From an uncultured Muribaculaceae bacterium (GTDB lineage: Bacteria > Bacteroidota > Bacteroidia > Bacteroidales > Muribaculaceae): DNA of 64,000 nucleotides. A program made the translations under genes and the position numbers. Within the stretch, counting starts at the first letter, position 1, and the number at the start of each line of letters is the position of its first letter. Positions 1 to 8,332 of the stretch are shown piece after piece. The stretch lies in contig CAJTMY010000008.1 of NCBI GenBank assembly GCA_910577355.1, positions 11,141 through 75,140 of the forward strand. The letters are read 5' to 3'. The notes under the pieces are model-generated. The model was not told the origin of the DNA, made no database searches, and saw nothing but the letters and a program-made list of their open reading frames with translations.

Positions 1-2899
1 TGGTCACATACTCGGTGATATCAGCGCCATCGCCTTTCACCTCTTCCACCTTGCCGGTGTTGGGGTTGAGTATGCCCACGAAGACACCTTCCACACCATA
101 GTAATCAAGATATTTGTTGGTTGTGGTGAAGTCAATGTTACGCCAGTCCTTGAAGCCGATGCACTTGGCGATCTCGAGAGTCGAGCCGTTGTCCTTGGCA
201 TCTTCAAGTGCGGGTGCTTCCTTGTCGGTGACTGTGATAGGACGGAGGAAACGCACATTGTATGTGTTGTTGCTCAGGAAGAGGGGCTTCGAGCAGCCGT
301 TCACAGCCGATACCTTGACGGTAGCAGCGAGAGTCTCGCCATAGGCAAGCTGCTGGGCGCCGGCAAAGTTGAGAATATCCTTTGCCACATCGTTGTTCTG
401 GTATTCCACCTGATAGGTGCTGTTGTCGATCTTGGCAACAGTTTCTGCGGTTGTGGCGGGCTGCCCCTTGATATAAGCCTTTAGGTTGACACCGTCGGGC
501 AGAAGGACATAGGTTGCTCCGGACATACCCTTCACTTCGGCGGGAGCATTGGCGAGGGTAGTGAACTCGAATGCGTCCTTGGTGGTCACGTAATCTTTGT
601 AGATTGTGGCATCAAGACCGGTGAGGCCTACTTCCTTGTTGCCTACGAAAGGATAGAGCATGTTGTTGATGAATGTGCAGGCTGCCGAAGTGAGGTTATT
701 GTTGGGAACAGCCACGTTGAGGTGTGTCTCCTCTTTCTTGCCGCCGTTGGATGCCGAGAGGCCGGTGTTGTATGTATACCACAGTTCAGCGATCTTCTTG
801 CTGTCATCGACTGCTGCGGTGGGATTCACGTATAGAGGCGAAGGAGCCCATGTGAATGTCACGGATACATGTGTGCCTGCATAGCGTGTGCCGGTCTTGC
901 CGTCGTATACCACAGTCACCTTCATTGAGGTGGGCTTGGTGGAGCCGGTGAAGTAGTTGTATACGTCGTTGGCTGTGATAGTCCACTTCAGCACACGTGT
1001 GGTGGTGCCTTCGTTGAGGTCGTCTACGAGGTTTACCTTGCCGTACTTCACGGTAGCGTTGCTGATAGTTTTGTCGGCAGCGATGTTAACCTGTTGGGCA
1101 AGGAAGTCGGCCGCATTCTCCCAACGGAGCTCATAGTTCTTCTCAAATTCGGATTTCTCCATATTGAGTGTGGCAAGGATACGCTCCTCAACCTGGTGCC
1201 ATGCGAGTTTGAATTCCTGATCGGCGGTAGCGCAGCTCACAGTGTAGCCATTTGTCCAGTTGAAGTCTACGGGAGTGATAGCCTCGGCGGGAGGTACAGC
1301 GCCGGGGACAACGATCTCAAGCTTCACATAAGCCACAGCGGCAACAGGACGAGAAGCTGTAACGGTGTCGACGAGGCTGACACGTACGAGAGGCATACGG
1401 CCTACCGAAGCCTTGTTCTGGTCGTCGCACCAGGGCTGCCATTTGCCGTCCTTAGGCATCTGGGCATGGATGAAAGCGTTGTTTGCCGGGTTGAGAGCTG
1501 CATGAGCCGACTGAGATGTCTGATTGGAACCTTCAGTGTAGCCTACAAGCTCATAGATATACTTGAAGCCATATTCGTTGACAGGCTTGGCCCACTTCAC
1601 ATGCTTGCCTTCGGCGTTGGTGTAGTCAGCCTGGATGTATTTCGACAGATCGATACCTTCCTTGTTGTTCCATGCGATCGTGAGGGCTGGTTCAGCAGCG
1701 ATAGCGTCGGCAGCCTTTGTATACCAGTGGTTGGCCGAGGGAGGATTACTCAAAGTGACACCGGTAGCGTTTGCAGGAACCGCAAGGTCGATATCGGTAT
1801 AGTACGAGGCGCGTACAGCCGCGTAATCAGAAACGATTACTGTGTCGGACACACCCGCCTTCTCGTTGAGACGGGCCTTGAGAGCAAGTACGGTAACCTG
1901 GTCGTCATCGCTGATGCTCTTGATATCGCCCTGAAGATTGGCCTTGACGGTAAGGATACCCTTATTGGCCGACTGGTCGAAGATCTTGGCGGTAACCGAC
2001 GAAGCCGAACGGGCATAAACGAGATCCTCGGTAATGAATTCGAGACCGAAGATATTCTCTACGTTTGCGCTCGATGGGTTGAGATAGTAGTTGGCCACAA
2101 GAGCGGGAGTCATGCTCACTAGATCCTTGACCTCGGGAGCGTCGTTGCCGTTCTTGCCGTCGGGGCTTACAGGGAGGGTCTTGAGTTCGTTGAACTTGAA
2201 TGTGGCTGCATCCATTGCCTCGATACCCTGATAGTAGAAATCGGGCTTGAAAACAAGGCCGCGCAGAGCGCCTGTCTTGGCAAGCACGATTGCGCCGTCC
2301 TGACCTTCCACACCGAAGAGGTATACATCGTTGGCCGATACAACAGCGGTGATATGCTCGCCGTCGACTGCATAGCGGATAGCATTCTTCTGTTTGAGCA
2401 CATAGCTATTGGCAGCTGCATCCCAGGTATAGAGATCGAAGTAGCCTTCGTTGTTGGGTTTGTAGTAGTCGCCGGGGGTACCTGTCGCACCGGGCTTGCC
2501 ATCCTGTCCGGGCTTGCCGTTCTCACCGGGCTTGCCGTCCTGACCGACAGCCTTATATTCGGTGGGTTCGCCGTTCTTGCACCAGTAGCCTTCGGCGTTG
2601 ATGGTCCACACATCGGCGTCTTTGCCGTTGGTACCGTTCTGAATGGTAAAGCTTTCGGTCTTGCCATCCTTCTCCATATTGATGACAACACCCTTGCCAT
2701 CAGCAGTAGGAACGACCGAGGTAATCACACCACCCTGAGAAACTTTCTGCGCGATGTTGTCAAGGGCAGACTTGTTCTCGGCGACTTCCTTATTGAGACG
2801 ATTGATGTCGTCGTCATAGTCCTTACAGGACATGAACGAAGCCGGCATCGATGCGCACACAAGCGAAAGAAGCGCGATTTTCAATAAATCTTTGTTCAT
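1..2899 (-). CDS. Large surface lipoprotein with coiled coil and collagen-like tract (3' end outside window)
   Basis: The frame is open from the ATG at 2897-2899 to the window edge, giving at least 966 residues with no stop. The N-terminus has a lysine-containing start, a hydrophobic stretch and a lipobox ending at Cys25 (ASFMSC), so it is probably a lipoprotein. An Asp-rich segment and a short heptad-like coiled coil follow at about residues 27-55, as in the N-termini of Bacteroidota DUF4988-type surface proteins. Residues about 119-143 form eight Gly-X-Y triplets (GQDGKPGENGKPG type), encoded near 2471-2545. The rest is rich in Thr, Val, Asn and Tyr, as expected for beta-sandwich repeats, but I recognise no enzymatic motif. 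The role is unknown; surface adhesion or glycan binding is only a guess. A small HTH gene lies upstream on the same strand. Confidence 0.8.
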   Translation of the reverse strand, partial: MNKDLLKIALLSLVCASMPASFMSCKDYDDDINRLNKEVAENKSALDNIAQKVSQGGVITSVVPTADGKGVVINMEKDGKTESFTIQNGTNGKDADVWTINAEGYWCKNGEPTEYKAVGQDGKPGENGKPGQDGKPGATGTPGDYYKPNNEGYFDLYTWDAAANSYVLKQKNAIRYAVDGEHITAVVSANDVYLFGVEGQDGAIVLAKTGALRGLVFKPDFYYQGIEAMDAATFKFNELKTLPVSPDGKNGNDAPEVKDLVSMTPALVANYYLNPSSANVENIFGLEFITEDLVYARSASSVTAKIFDQSANKGILTVKANLQGDIKSISDDDQVTVLALKARLNEKAGVSDTVIVSDYAAVRASYYTDIDLAVPANATGVTLSNPPSANHWYTKAADAIAAEPALTIAWNNKEGIDLSKYIQADYTNAEGKHVKWAKPVNEYGFKYIYELVGYTEGSNQTSQSAHAALNPANNAFIHAQMPKDGKWQPWCDDQNKASVGRMPLVRVSLVDTVTASRPVAAVAYVKLEIVVPGAVPPAEAITPVDFNWTNGYTVSCATADQEFKLAWHQVEERILATLNMEKSEFEKNYELRWENAADFLAQQVNIAADKTISNATVKYGKVNLVDDLNEGTTTRVLKWTITANDVYNYFTGSTKPTSMKVTVVYDGKTGTRYAGTHVSVTFTWAPSPLYVNPTAAVDDSKKIAELWYTYNTGLSASNGGKKEETHLNVAVPNNNLTSAACTFINNMLYPFVGNKEVGLTGLDATIYKDYVTTKDAFEFTTLANAPAEVKGMSGATYVLLPDGVNLKAYIKGQPATTAETVAKIDNSTYQVEYQNNDVAKDILNFAGAQQLAYGETLAATVKVSAVNGCSKPLFLSNNTYNVRFLRPITVTDKEAPALEDAKDNGSTLEIAKCIGFKDWRNIDFTTTNKYLDYYGVEGVFVGILNPNTGKVEEVKGDGADITEYVT

Positions 2900-2986
2900 A
2901 AATTGTTTTAATAAATTATTAATGTGGATTGATTGTTTTATTATCCTTATTTTACACCGACGCATGCCGATGAATTTATAGCACGA

Positions 2987-3016
2987 CAAAGTTACGACAA
3001 ATGTTTATGTCACAAG
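2987..3016 (-). promoter_or_regulatory. Promoter of the large lipoprotein gene
   Basis: Read on the minus strand, 2994-2987 is TAACTTTG, an exact match to the Bacteroidota -7 consensus TAnnTTTG. CTTG lies about 18 bases upstream (3013-3016) as a weak -33 box. The expected transcript start near 2981 would give a leader of about 80 bases. Confidence 0.5.
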
Positions 3017-3043
3017 CGGTTGTAATGTAGCGTAATTGACACG

Positions 3044-3268
3044 CTAATGCTGCAAATCCCGCCGCAGGTTCACCTGATCGGACAACATGGAAAAGAAATC
3101 CTTGTTGAGCACAAGCGAAATCCGCATCAGCAGTGATGTGTCAATACTGTTTTTCTGAAAAAGGCGATACACATTCGAACGGTCGAGGCAAAGCTTTCGG
3201 GCAAACCATGCCACCGAACGCTCCTGGGCAGTGAGTTCGTCTTTGATAAGCTGTCCTATGGGTTCCAT
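3044..3268 (-). CDS. Small helix-turn-helix DNA-binding protein
   Basis: This 74-residue protein begins MEPIGQLIKDELTAQERSVA and looks like an isolated Cro/C1-type helix-turn-helix domain. The segment about residues 18-48 (SVAWFARKLCLDRSNVYRLF) has the usual 'avoid premature commitment, recognise, bind' helix pair. It has no effector domain. Single-domain HTH proteins like this are common in Bacteroidales, and their targets are generally unknown. It lies upstream of the large lipoprotein gene on the same strand with its own promoter-like box, so local or autogenous control is plausible but unproven. It ends just before a short inverted repeat (TAGCGT/ACGCTA). Confidence 0.72.
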   Translation of the reverse strand: MEPIGQLIKDELTAQERSVAWFARKLCLDRSNVYRLFQKNSIDTSLLMRISLVLNKDFFSMLSDQVNLRRDLQH

Positions 3269-3329
3269 GATTTAGAGGCCGGATTTATTAAGAAATGGAT
3301 TTTAAAGTGTCGTGGTAATTACGCTGATG

Positions 3330-3350
3330 CAAAGTTACTACATAAGTAGT
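3330..3350 (-). promoter_or_regulatory. Promoter and possible operator of the small HTH gene
   Basis: 3337-3330 on the minus strand reads TAACTTTG, an exact -7 box. A small palindrome (ACTAC ataa GTAGT, 3337-3350) sits between this box and the expected -33 region, where a repressor could block RNA polymerase. The operator role is inferred from position only. Confidence 0.4.
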
Positions 3351-3367
3351 TGGTTAATAGAACTGAA

Positions 3368-3406
3368 CAGTGGCATTTGTCGCAACGCCACTGTAGCGTT
3401 TGTCGC
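3368..3406. repeat. Short inverted and direct repeats upstream of the HTH gene
   Basis: A 7-base inverted repeat (CAGTGGC at 3368-3374, GCCACTG at 3387-3393) overlaps a direct repeat TTTGTCGC (3376-3383 and 3399-3406). These lie in the 292-base gap between the divergent HTH gene and the next gene. They could be regulator-binding sites, as the gap contains no other feature than the two promoters. Confidence 0.35.
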
Positions 3407-3464
3407 GACTTGCCGGAGGCATATGGCCGTACTTGCACCCCCGGATTTTTTTTAACCGATTTTA

Positions 3465-3497
3465 TTTGCATTTTTTAGTTTATAATTGCTATCTTCG
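3465..3497 (+). promoter_or_regulatory. Promoter of the PRiA4-ORF3-like gene
   Basis: TTTG at 3465-3468 and TATCTTCG at 3490-3497 are 21 bases apart and match the Bacteroidota -33/-7 pair with one change in the -7 box. The transcript would start near 3503, about 58 bases before the ATG. Confidence 0.55.
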
Positions 3498-3560
3498 CAC
3501 TATGAAATCTTGATTGATTTCAAATAAATGGAATTTATAATCTAACACAAGCATAACTAT

Positions 3561-4115
3561 ATGATTTTCAATTTCAGAATTGTTTCGGACGGTGCCGAGA
3601 CATTCAAACGTGAAATTCAAATCGACGCACAGGCCACATTTCTCGACCTCAAGAATGCTATATGCGACAGTTGCGGATGGGAAAAAACCATGATGGACTC
3701 TTTCTTTATCTGCGATGACGGATGGGAGAAGCGTAAGGAAATCACCTACGAGGACATGGATCTTGATTCCGATCAGGAAGCATGGCTCATGGACGATGCC
3801 GTGCTTGAAGACTTCATAGATGACGAGGGCCAGAGACTGCTTTTCGTTTTCGATTACATGACCGACCGCGCACTGTTCATGGAAATGAAAGAAATGATCC
3901 CCGGCCGCACACTCAAGGATCCCGTCTGCACTCTCTCGCTCGGCTCCGCTCCGAAGCAGATAGTGGACATGGACGAGTTCGACGCCCAGATAGATGCCAA
4001 GGCCGCCAAAGCCCTGCCTTCCGACGATGAGATAGACGAGGAGTTCTATGGCTCTGAATCCTTCAACCCCGATGAATTCGAGGCCGAGGGATTCGACGAA
4101 ATGGATTTCAACTGA
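3561..4115 (+). CDS. PRiA4_ORF3-like (plasmid pRiA4b ORF-3 family) protein
   Basis: This 184-residue acidic protein begins with a beta-rich segment (MIFNFRIVSDGAETFKREIQ) followed by TFLDLKNAICDSCGW. That layout is typical of the PRiA4_ORF3 family, also called the IS1096 passenger TnpR-like family. Family members have a compact fold and no agreed biochemical function, and despite the name they are usually not part of an insertion sequence. No transposase or terminal repeats are seen here. The C-terminal 40 residues are very rich in Asp and Glu. It has its own promoter and lies about 70 bases before bioB, so read-through into bioB is possible. Confidence 0.75.
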   Translation: MIFNFRIVSDGAETFKREIQIDAQATFLDLKNAICDSCGWEKTMMDSFFICDDGWEKRKEITYEDMDLDSDQEAWLMDDAVLEDFIDDEGQRLLFVFDYMTDRALFMEMKEMIPGRTLKDPVCTLSLGSAPKQIVDMDEFDAQIDAKAAKALPSDDEIDEEFYGSESFNPDEFEAEGFDEMDFN

Positions 4116-4185
4116 TAATATCACACGATATACCACGACACACGCCGACCAATCACAACGTCGGACGGCTGTGCCGCTATCTGCA

Positions 4186-5136
4186 ATGGAAAATCTGATT
4201 GAAAAAGTACTGGCCGGCGGCATGCTTACAGATGCCGAGGCCTATAGCCTGTGCGATATACCGTCGCACGAGCTGCGCGAAGCCGCGGCAAAGGTCACGG
4301 CTAAGTTCTGCCCCCGCGTATTCGATTCATGCTCGATTGTCAACGCCCGCTCGGGCAAATGCTCCGAGAACTGCAAATGGTGCGCCCAGTCGGCCCATTA
4401 CCGCACAGGATGCGAGGAATATCCGCTTATAGACCGCGAAAAGTGCATGCATGCGGCCCGGCTCAACCACAAAGCCGGCGTAAGGCGATTCTCGCTCGTG
4501 GCAAGCGGCAAGGCCGTGAAAGGCGAGACACTAAAAAAAATCACCGGCATGCTGCGCGACATACGCGAACAGGTAGGCATATCCACCTGCGCCTCACTCG
4601 GACTGCTCGACCGCGACGAGATGAGGCAGCTGTACGACTGCGGCGTGCGCAGGTACCACTGCAACCTCGAGACAGCGCCATCGCACTTTGCCACACTGTG
4701 CACCACCCATACCATCGAAGACAAGTTGCGCACCATCGAATATGCGCACGAACTCGGCATGGAGGTGTGCTCCGGCGGCATAATCGGTATGGGCGAAACC
4801 AAGATGCAGCGCATCGAGTTCGCCCTCACCCTGCGCCGCGCCAGACCATCTTCGATACCTATCAACTTCCTGTCGCCTATCCCCGGCACACCGCTCGAAA
4901 ACGCCGAGCCGCTGAGCGACGACGAGATTCTCGATACCATCGCGATATTCCGACTCGTGCATCCCCACACACAACTGCGCTTTGCCGGAGGGCGCAAACG
5001 TCTGAGCCGTGAAATACAGCTCGAAGCTCTGCGCATCGGCATCAACAGCGGCGTAGTGGGCGATCTGCTTACCACGATCGGTTCGACCGTCGACGAAGAC
5101 CGCCGGCTTATTGACGACGCCGGATACGAATTCTGA
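4186..5136 (+). CDS. bioB: Biotin synthase, apparently of the type lacking the usual first auxiliary-cluster cysteine
   Basis: This radical SAM enzyme converts dethiobiotin to biotin by sulfur insertion. I chose the ATG at 4186 (MENLIEKVL; 316 residues) because the in-frame upstream extension overlaps the previous gene and is not family-like. The radical SAM cysteines C59, C63 and C66 lie in CSENCKWC. Of the residues that bind the auxiliary [2Fe-2S] cluster in E. coli BioB (C97, C128, C188, R260), the last three have equivalents (C135, C195, R265), but C97 is replaced by Ser103 in RRFSLVASGK. Extra cysteines occur at C42 and C49. No other bio gene is nearby. The stop abuts the next gene's ATG, so translation is coupled. 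Confidence 0.92.
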   Translation: MENLIEKVLAGGMLTDAEAYSLCDIPSHELREAAAKVTAKFCPRVFDSCSIVNARSGKCSENCKWCAQSAHYRTGCEEYPLIDREKCMHAARLNHKAGVRRFSLVASGKAVKGETLKKITGMLRDIREQVGISTCASLGLLDRDEMRQLYDCGVRRYHCNLETAPSHFATLCTTHTIEDKLRTIEYAHELGMEVCSGGIIGMGETKMQRIEFALTLRRARPSSIPINFLSPIPGTPLENAEPLSDDEILDTIAIFRLVHPHTQLRFAGGRKRLSREIQLEALRIGINSGVVGDLLTTIGSTVDEDRRLIDDAGYEF

Positions 5137-5904
5137 ATGACACAGCTCACAAAAGCACTCCGCCGCGACATAGCATCGCTCTCCGACATCAAAGGCCGGC
5201 GCCGCCTCGACGCATTCATGGCCGAAGGCACAAAATGCGTGCTCGACACCATCGGCGCATTCACAGTACGGCATATCATAGCCACCCCGCAGTGGCTCGC
5301 CGCCAACCCGCTGCCGCCAGACCTCGACATCATCGAGGCCAACCGCGGCGAGATAGGCGAGATGTCGTCAATGGCCCTCGCACCCGACGTGATAGCGGTA
5401 TACAACTTGCCCGAGCCGGCTACATTCCACCCTGCCGAAGCGACCTCGCAGCTCGTCGTGGCTCTTGACCGCGTGCAGGATCCCGGCAACCTCGGCACCA
5501 TAATGCGCACCGCCGACTGGATGGGCATCACCACCGTGATTGCCTCCACCGACACGGTCGACTGCTTCAACCCTAAAGTCATACAAGCCACCATGGGCGC
5601 CATATCGCGCGTGCGGGTAGTATACGGCGACCTTTCGGCCATGCTACGTGAAGCCGCCAAGGCCGGCGCCCCGGTATACGGTACATTCCTCGACGGCGAC
5701 AACATATACACCGCCCCGCTCAGCCCTGCCGGCATAGTGGTGATGGGCAACGAAGGCCGCGGCATATCGTCCGAAGTAGCCGCCACAGCGACGCGACGCC
5801 TGCTCATCCCTCCCTACCCCGCAGGCCACCCCACATCCGAATCGCTCAACGTGGCCACCGCCACCGCAATCACCCTCTCCCAATTCCGCGCACGACAATT
5901 CTGA
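5137..5904 (+). CDS. SpoU/TrmH-family RNA 2'-O-methyltransferase
   Basis: This 255-residue protein is a SPOUT-class RNA ribose methyltransferase. Its three C-terminal motifs are clear: VQDPGNLGTIMRTADW (about residues 111-126), VVMGNEGRGIS (about 203-213) and SESLNVATATAI (about 238-249). These form the trefoil-knot S-adenosylmethionine site. The N-terminal 95 residues match the L30e-like substrate-binding domain of the RlmB/TrmH group. The exact target (23S rRNA or tRNA) cannot be read from sequence. The ATG follows the bioB stop with no gap, and radA begins 5 bases after its stop, which indicates one transcript. Confidence 0.88.
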   Translation: MTQLTKALRRDIASLSDIKGRRRLDAFMAEGTKCVLDTIGAFTVRHIIATPQWLAANPLPPDLDIIEANRGEIGEMSSMALAPDVIAVYNLPEPATFHPAEATSQLVVALDRVQDPGNLGTIMRTADWMGITTVIASTDTVDCFNPKVIQATMGAISRVRVVYGDLSAMLREAAKAGAPVYGTFLDGDNIYTAPLSPAGIVVMGNEGRGISSEVAATATRRLLIPPYPAGHPTSESLNVATATAITLSQFRARQF

Positions 5905-5909
5905 CAAAC

Positions 5910-7280
5910 ATGGCAAAGACTAAATACAAATCGGTGTGGATGTGCAGCGAGTGCGGCAACGAGTCGCCCCGATGGGAAGGCAAGTGCCCCGCATGTGGCG
6001 CATGGAACAGCATGGTGGAGGAGCGCGTGGCCGCAAAGCCCTCGCGCTCGCCGTCGCCAGTGGCAAGCCGCGGCCGCTCGGAGGCAAAGGTGCTAAACGA
6101 GATTGCGGCCGAACAGTTGCCGCGCATACAGTTGCCGTCGGGCGAACTCAACCGCGTGCTCGGCGGCGGACTCGTACCGGGCGGCATGGTGCTAATCGGC
6201 GGCGAACCGGGTGTGGGCAAGTCGACGCTCGTGCTCCAGAATCTGCTCGCCATTCGCAGCAAGACCATCCTCTACGCCTCGGGCGAGGAAAGCGCCACGC
6301 AGATAAAGATGCGCGCCGACCGCATAGGCCGCGGCTCCGACAACATGTTTATCGTCTGCGAGACATCGCTCGAGAATATTTTCGCGCACATCGAGGCTGT
6401 AAACCCGGGCATCGTCGTCATCGACTCCATACAGACTATCGCCTCCGAGGCGCTCGACTCCTCGGCCGGCAGCGTTAGCCAGGTGCGCGAATGCGCCGCA
6501 CAGCTGCTGAAATATGCCAAGGAAACAGGCGTGCCGGTGCTACTCATAGGCCATATCACCAAGGAAGGCTCGCTCGCCGGGCCAAAAGTACTCGAACATA
6601 TAGTCGACGCAGTGCTGCAGTTTGAAGGCGACCGGCAGTATATGTTCCGCATCCTGCGCGCCATAAAGAACCGTTTCGGCAGCACCAGCGAACTCGGCAT
6701 CTACGAGATGGGACAGCGCGGCCTGCGCGAGGTGCTCAACCCCTCGGAACTTCTGCTCACCGGCGCCGACCGCGCGCTGAGCGGCATAGCCGTGGGCGTC
6801 ACAGTCGACGGCGCCCGCCCGTTCCTCATCGAGGTTCAGGCTCTCGTAAGCACTGCCGCATACGGCACTCCCCAGCGCTCTGTAACCGGATTCGACTCCA
6901 AGCGCATGAACATGCTCCTCGCCGTACTTGAAAAACGCGTGGGCTTCAAACTCGCCGCCAAGGATGTATTTCTCAACATCGCCGGCGGCCTGAAAGTAAG
7001 CGATCCCGCTCTCGACCTACCGGTCATCTCGGCCATATTGTCGAGCAACTTCGACACGGTGATCCCCCATTCCACATGCATGGCGGGTGAAGTGGGGCTG
7101 TCGGGCGAGATACGCCCCGTAGGACGCCTCGAGCAACGTGTGTCGGAGGCGTGCAAACTCGGCATGGAACGCATGATAGTACCGAAAGGCAACCTCAAAG
7201 GCGTGGATCTGAGCCGTTTCAACATCGAGATAATCGAAGTGGCCCGCGTCGACGAAGCCTTCCGCACCCTGTTCGCGTAG
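5910..7280 (+). CDS. radA: DNA repair protein RadA (Sms)
   Basis: RadA is a RecA-like, hexameric branch-migration helicase that processes recombination intermediates. All family marks are present: a four-cysteine zinc finger (C12, C15, C26, C29), a Walker A motif GEPGVGKST (about residues 97-105), the RadA-specific KNRFGST motif (about residue 252), and a C-terminal Lon-protease-like domain with the GLSGEIRPV segment. The 456-residue length is normal for the family. It is the last gene of the bioB-spoU-radA run and ends 12 bases from a convergent peptidase gene. I see no strong hairpin terminator in that short gap. Confidence 0.96.
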   Translation: MAKTKYKSVWMCSECGNESPRWEGKCPACGAWNSMVEERVAAKPSRSPSPVASRGRSEAKVLNEIAAEQLPRIQLPSGELNRVLGGGLVPGGMVLIGGEPGVGKSTLVLQNLLAIRSKTILYASGEESATQIKMRADRIGRGSDNMFIVCETSLENIFAHIEAVNPGIVVIDSIQTIASEALDSSAGSVSQVRECAAQLLKYAKETGVPVLLIGHITKEGSLAGPKVLEHIVDAVLQFEGDRQYMFRILRAIKNRFGSTSELGIYEMGQRGLREVLNPSELLLTGADRALSGIAVGVTVDGARPFLIEVQALVSTAAYGTPQRSVTGFDSKRMNMLLAVLEKRVGFKLAAKDVFLNIAGGLKVSDPALDLPVISAILSSNFDTVIPHSTCMAGEVGLSGEIRPVGRLEQRVSEACKLGMERMIVPKGNLKGVDLSRFNIEIIEVARVDEAFRTLFA

Positions 7281-7292
7281 ACTATTCCTGCC

Positions 7293-8330
7293 TCATTTGT
7301 GCTCCTTCTTGTACTTCTCGCCTTCGCGCTCGGCGATCTCTATGGCCTTGTCGAGCATCGTGTCGATGCCTTTGAGCGAGGCTTCAAGATCGAGGTCGAC
7401 ATGCACGTCCGGCTCTATACCCGTCTCGGTGGCCTGCATCTGCGCGTCGTAAACTGGCGAACCCGAGAACCGCACCGCCCAGCCACACGGTATTTCGGAG
7501 TTGAAAGGCATACCGGAGCCACCGCCTGTGCGGTCGCCAACAAGGGTGAACTGCTGCAGGTACTGCACCACCGATACGAAGTTGTTGGCCGCGCTGAACG
7601 TCGACCGGTTGGTAAGCACCACCACCGGCTTGTTCCAGCGGATGCGTCCTTCGTCGGCAGGGTCGAAATAATATGCGTAAGGCTTGGAGAACTCACAGTG
7701 CCCGGGCCCCGACTTATGGCTTATGTATCCGGCAAGAATGCGCTTGTCTATGAAACGGCGCACTATGGTTTCCACGGCGGTCATATCGCCGCCACCATTG
7801 TCACGGATGTCGATTATCATGGCGTGGCACGGCGACAGCAAGGCGAGCATCCAGTCGAGCGTCCCATCACCGGGCGCATAGGCGAAACTCGGGTAGCGCA
7901 CATACGCCACCGAGTCCTCAAACATACCGTAGGTGAATCCTCCGCGTGTAAGGCCTCCGAAATGCAGGTAATACTCGTCGACAAGTCGCTGATTGTAATT
8001 CTGCGGATAATCGCTCCACCACTTCTTGTAGTACGATGTGGCAAACGGTGTGGTGAGATTCACATGGCCGTCGCGCAATTCGTCGAGCATGTCGGCGCAG
8101 ATGCTGTACAATTCTATAACATTGGTACCGGGCTTCACCTTGGGTCGGTATACACGGTAAACCGAATCCCAGTCGATGCCTTTTCCCTCGAAAAAGCAGT
8201 AATGGCGGTCAAGCACCGTCCATAAAGCATCAAAATTGCCCTCGGCATCATCGTCCCATTTCTCGACATCGTGGCACGAGACGAGCGACAGAACCACGGC
8301 AGCACATATGATTGAAATTATCTTACGCAT
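7293..8330 (-). CDS. S41-family peptidase lipoprotein
   Basis: This 345-residue protein starts with a lipoprotein signal ending at Cys19 (VVLSLVSC), so it should be membrane-anchored in the envelope. The segment from about residue 165 on has the C-terminal-processing/tricorn-like peptidase fold: MIIDIRDNGGGD, then LTNRSTFSAANNF with the likely nucleophile Ser near residue 245, then GDRTGGGSGMP. S41 enzymes are serine peptidases with a Ser-Lys dyad or a tetrad. No separate PDZ domain is evident, as in many Bacteroidota members. It follows the DUF3316 gene by 2 bases and ends the topoisomerase operon. Its substrate is unknown. Confidence 0.85.
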   Translation of the reverse strand: MRKIISIICAAVVLSLVSCHDVEKWDDDAEGNFDALWTVLDRHYCFFEGKGIDWDSVYRVYRPKVKPGTNVIELYSICADMLDELRDGHVNLTTPFATSYYKKWWSDYPQNYNQRLVDEYYLHFGGLTRGGFTYGMFEDSVAYVRYPSFAYAPGDGTLDWMLALLSPCHAMIIDIRDNGGGDMTAVETIVRRFIDKRILAGYISHKSGPGHCEFSKPYAYYFDPADEGRIRWNKPVVVLTNRSTFSAANNFVSVVQYLQQFTLVGDRTGGGSGMPFNSEIPCGWAVRFSGSPVYDAQMQATETGIEPDVHVDLDLEASLKGIDTMLDKAIEIAEREGEKYKKEHK

Positions 8331-8332
8331 AA

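Noticed and set aside
1094..2122. Open frame of 342 codons on the plus strand
   Set aside because: It is antisense to the large lipoprotein, whose frame is open across the whole region and has a signal peptide; this frame has neither signal nor motif.
3561..4115. Insertion-sequence origin for the gene, suggested by the family name (IS1096 passenger/TnpR-like)
   Set aside because: No transposase, terminal inverted repeats or target duplications are present near it.
3489..4223. Minus-strand frame of 244 codons opposite the PRiA4-like gene
   Set aside because: The plus-strand gene has a promoter and a family match; the antisense frame has neither.
4398..5807. Long open frame on the minus strand (469 codons) opposite bioB and the SpoU gene
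   Set aside because: It lies antisense to two well-conserved genes, has no recognisable motif, and its Ser/Arg-rich text is what GC-rich codons give when read backwards.
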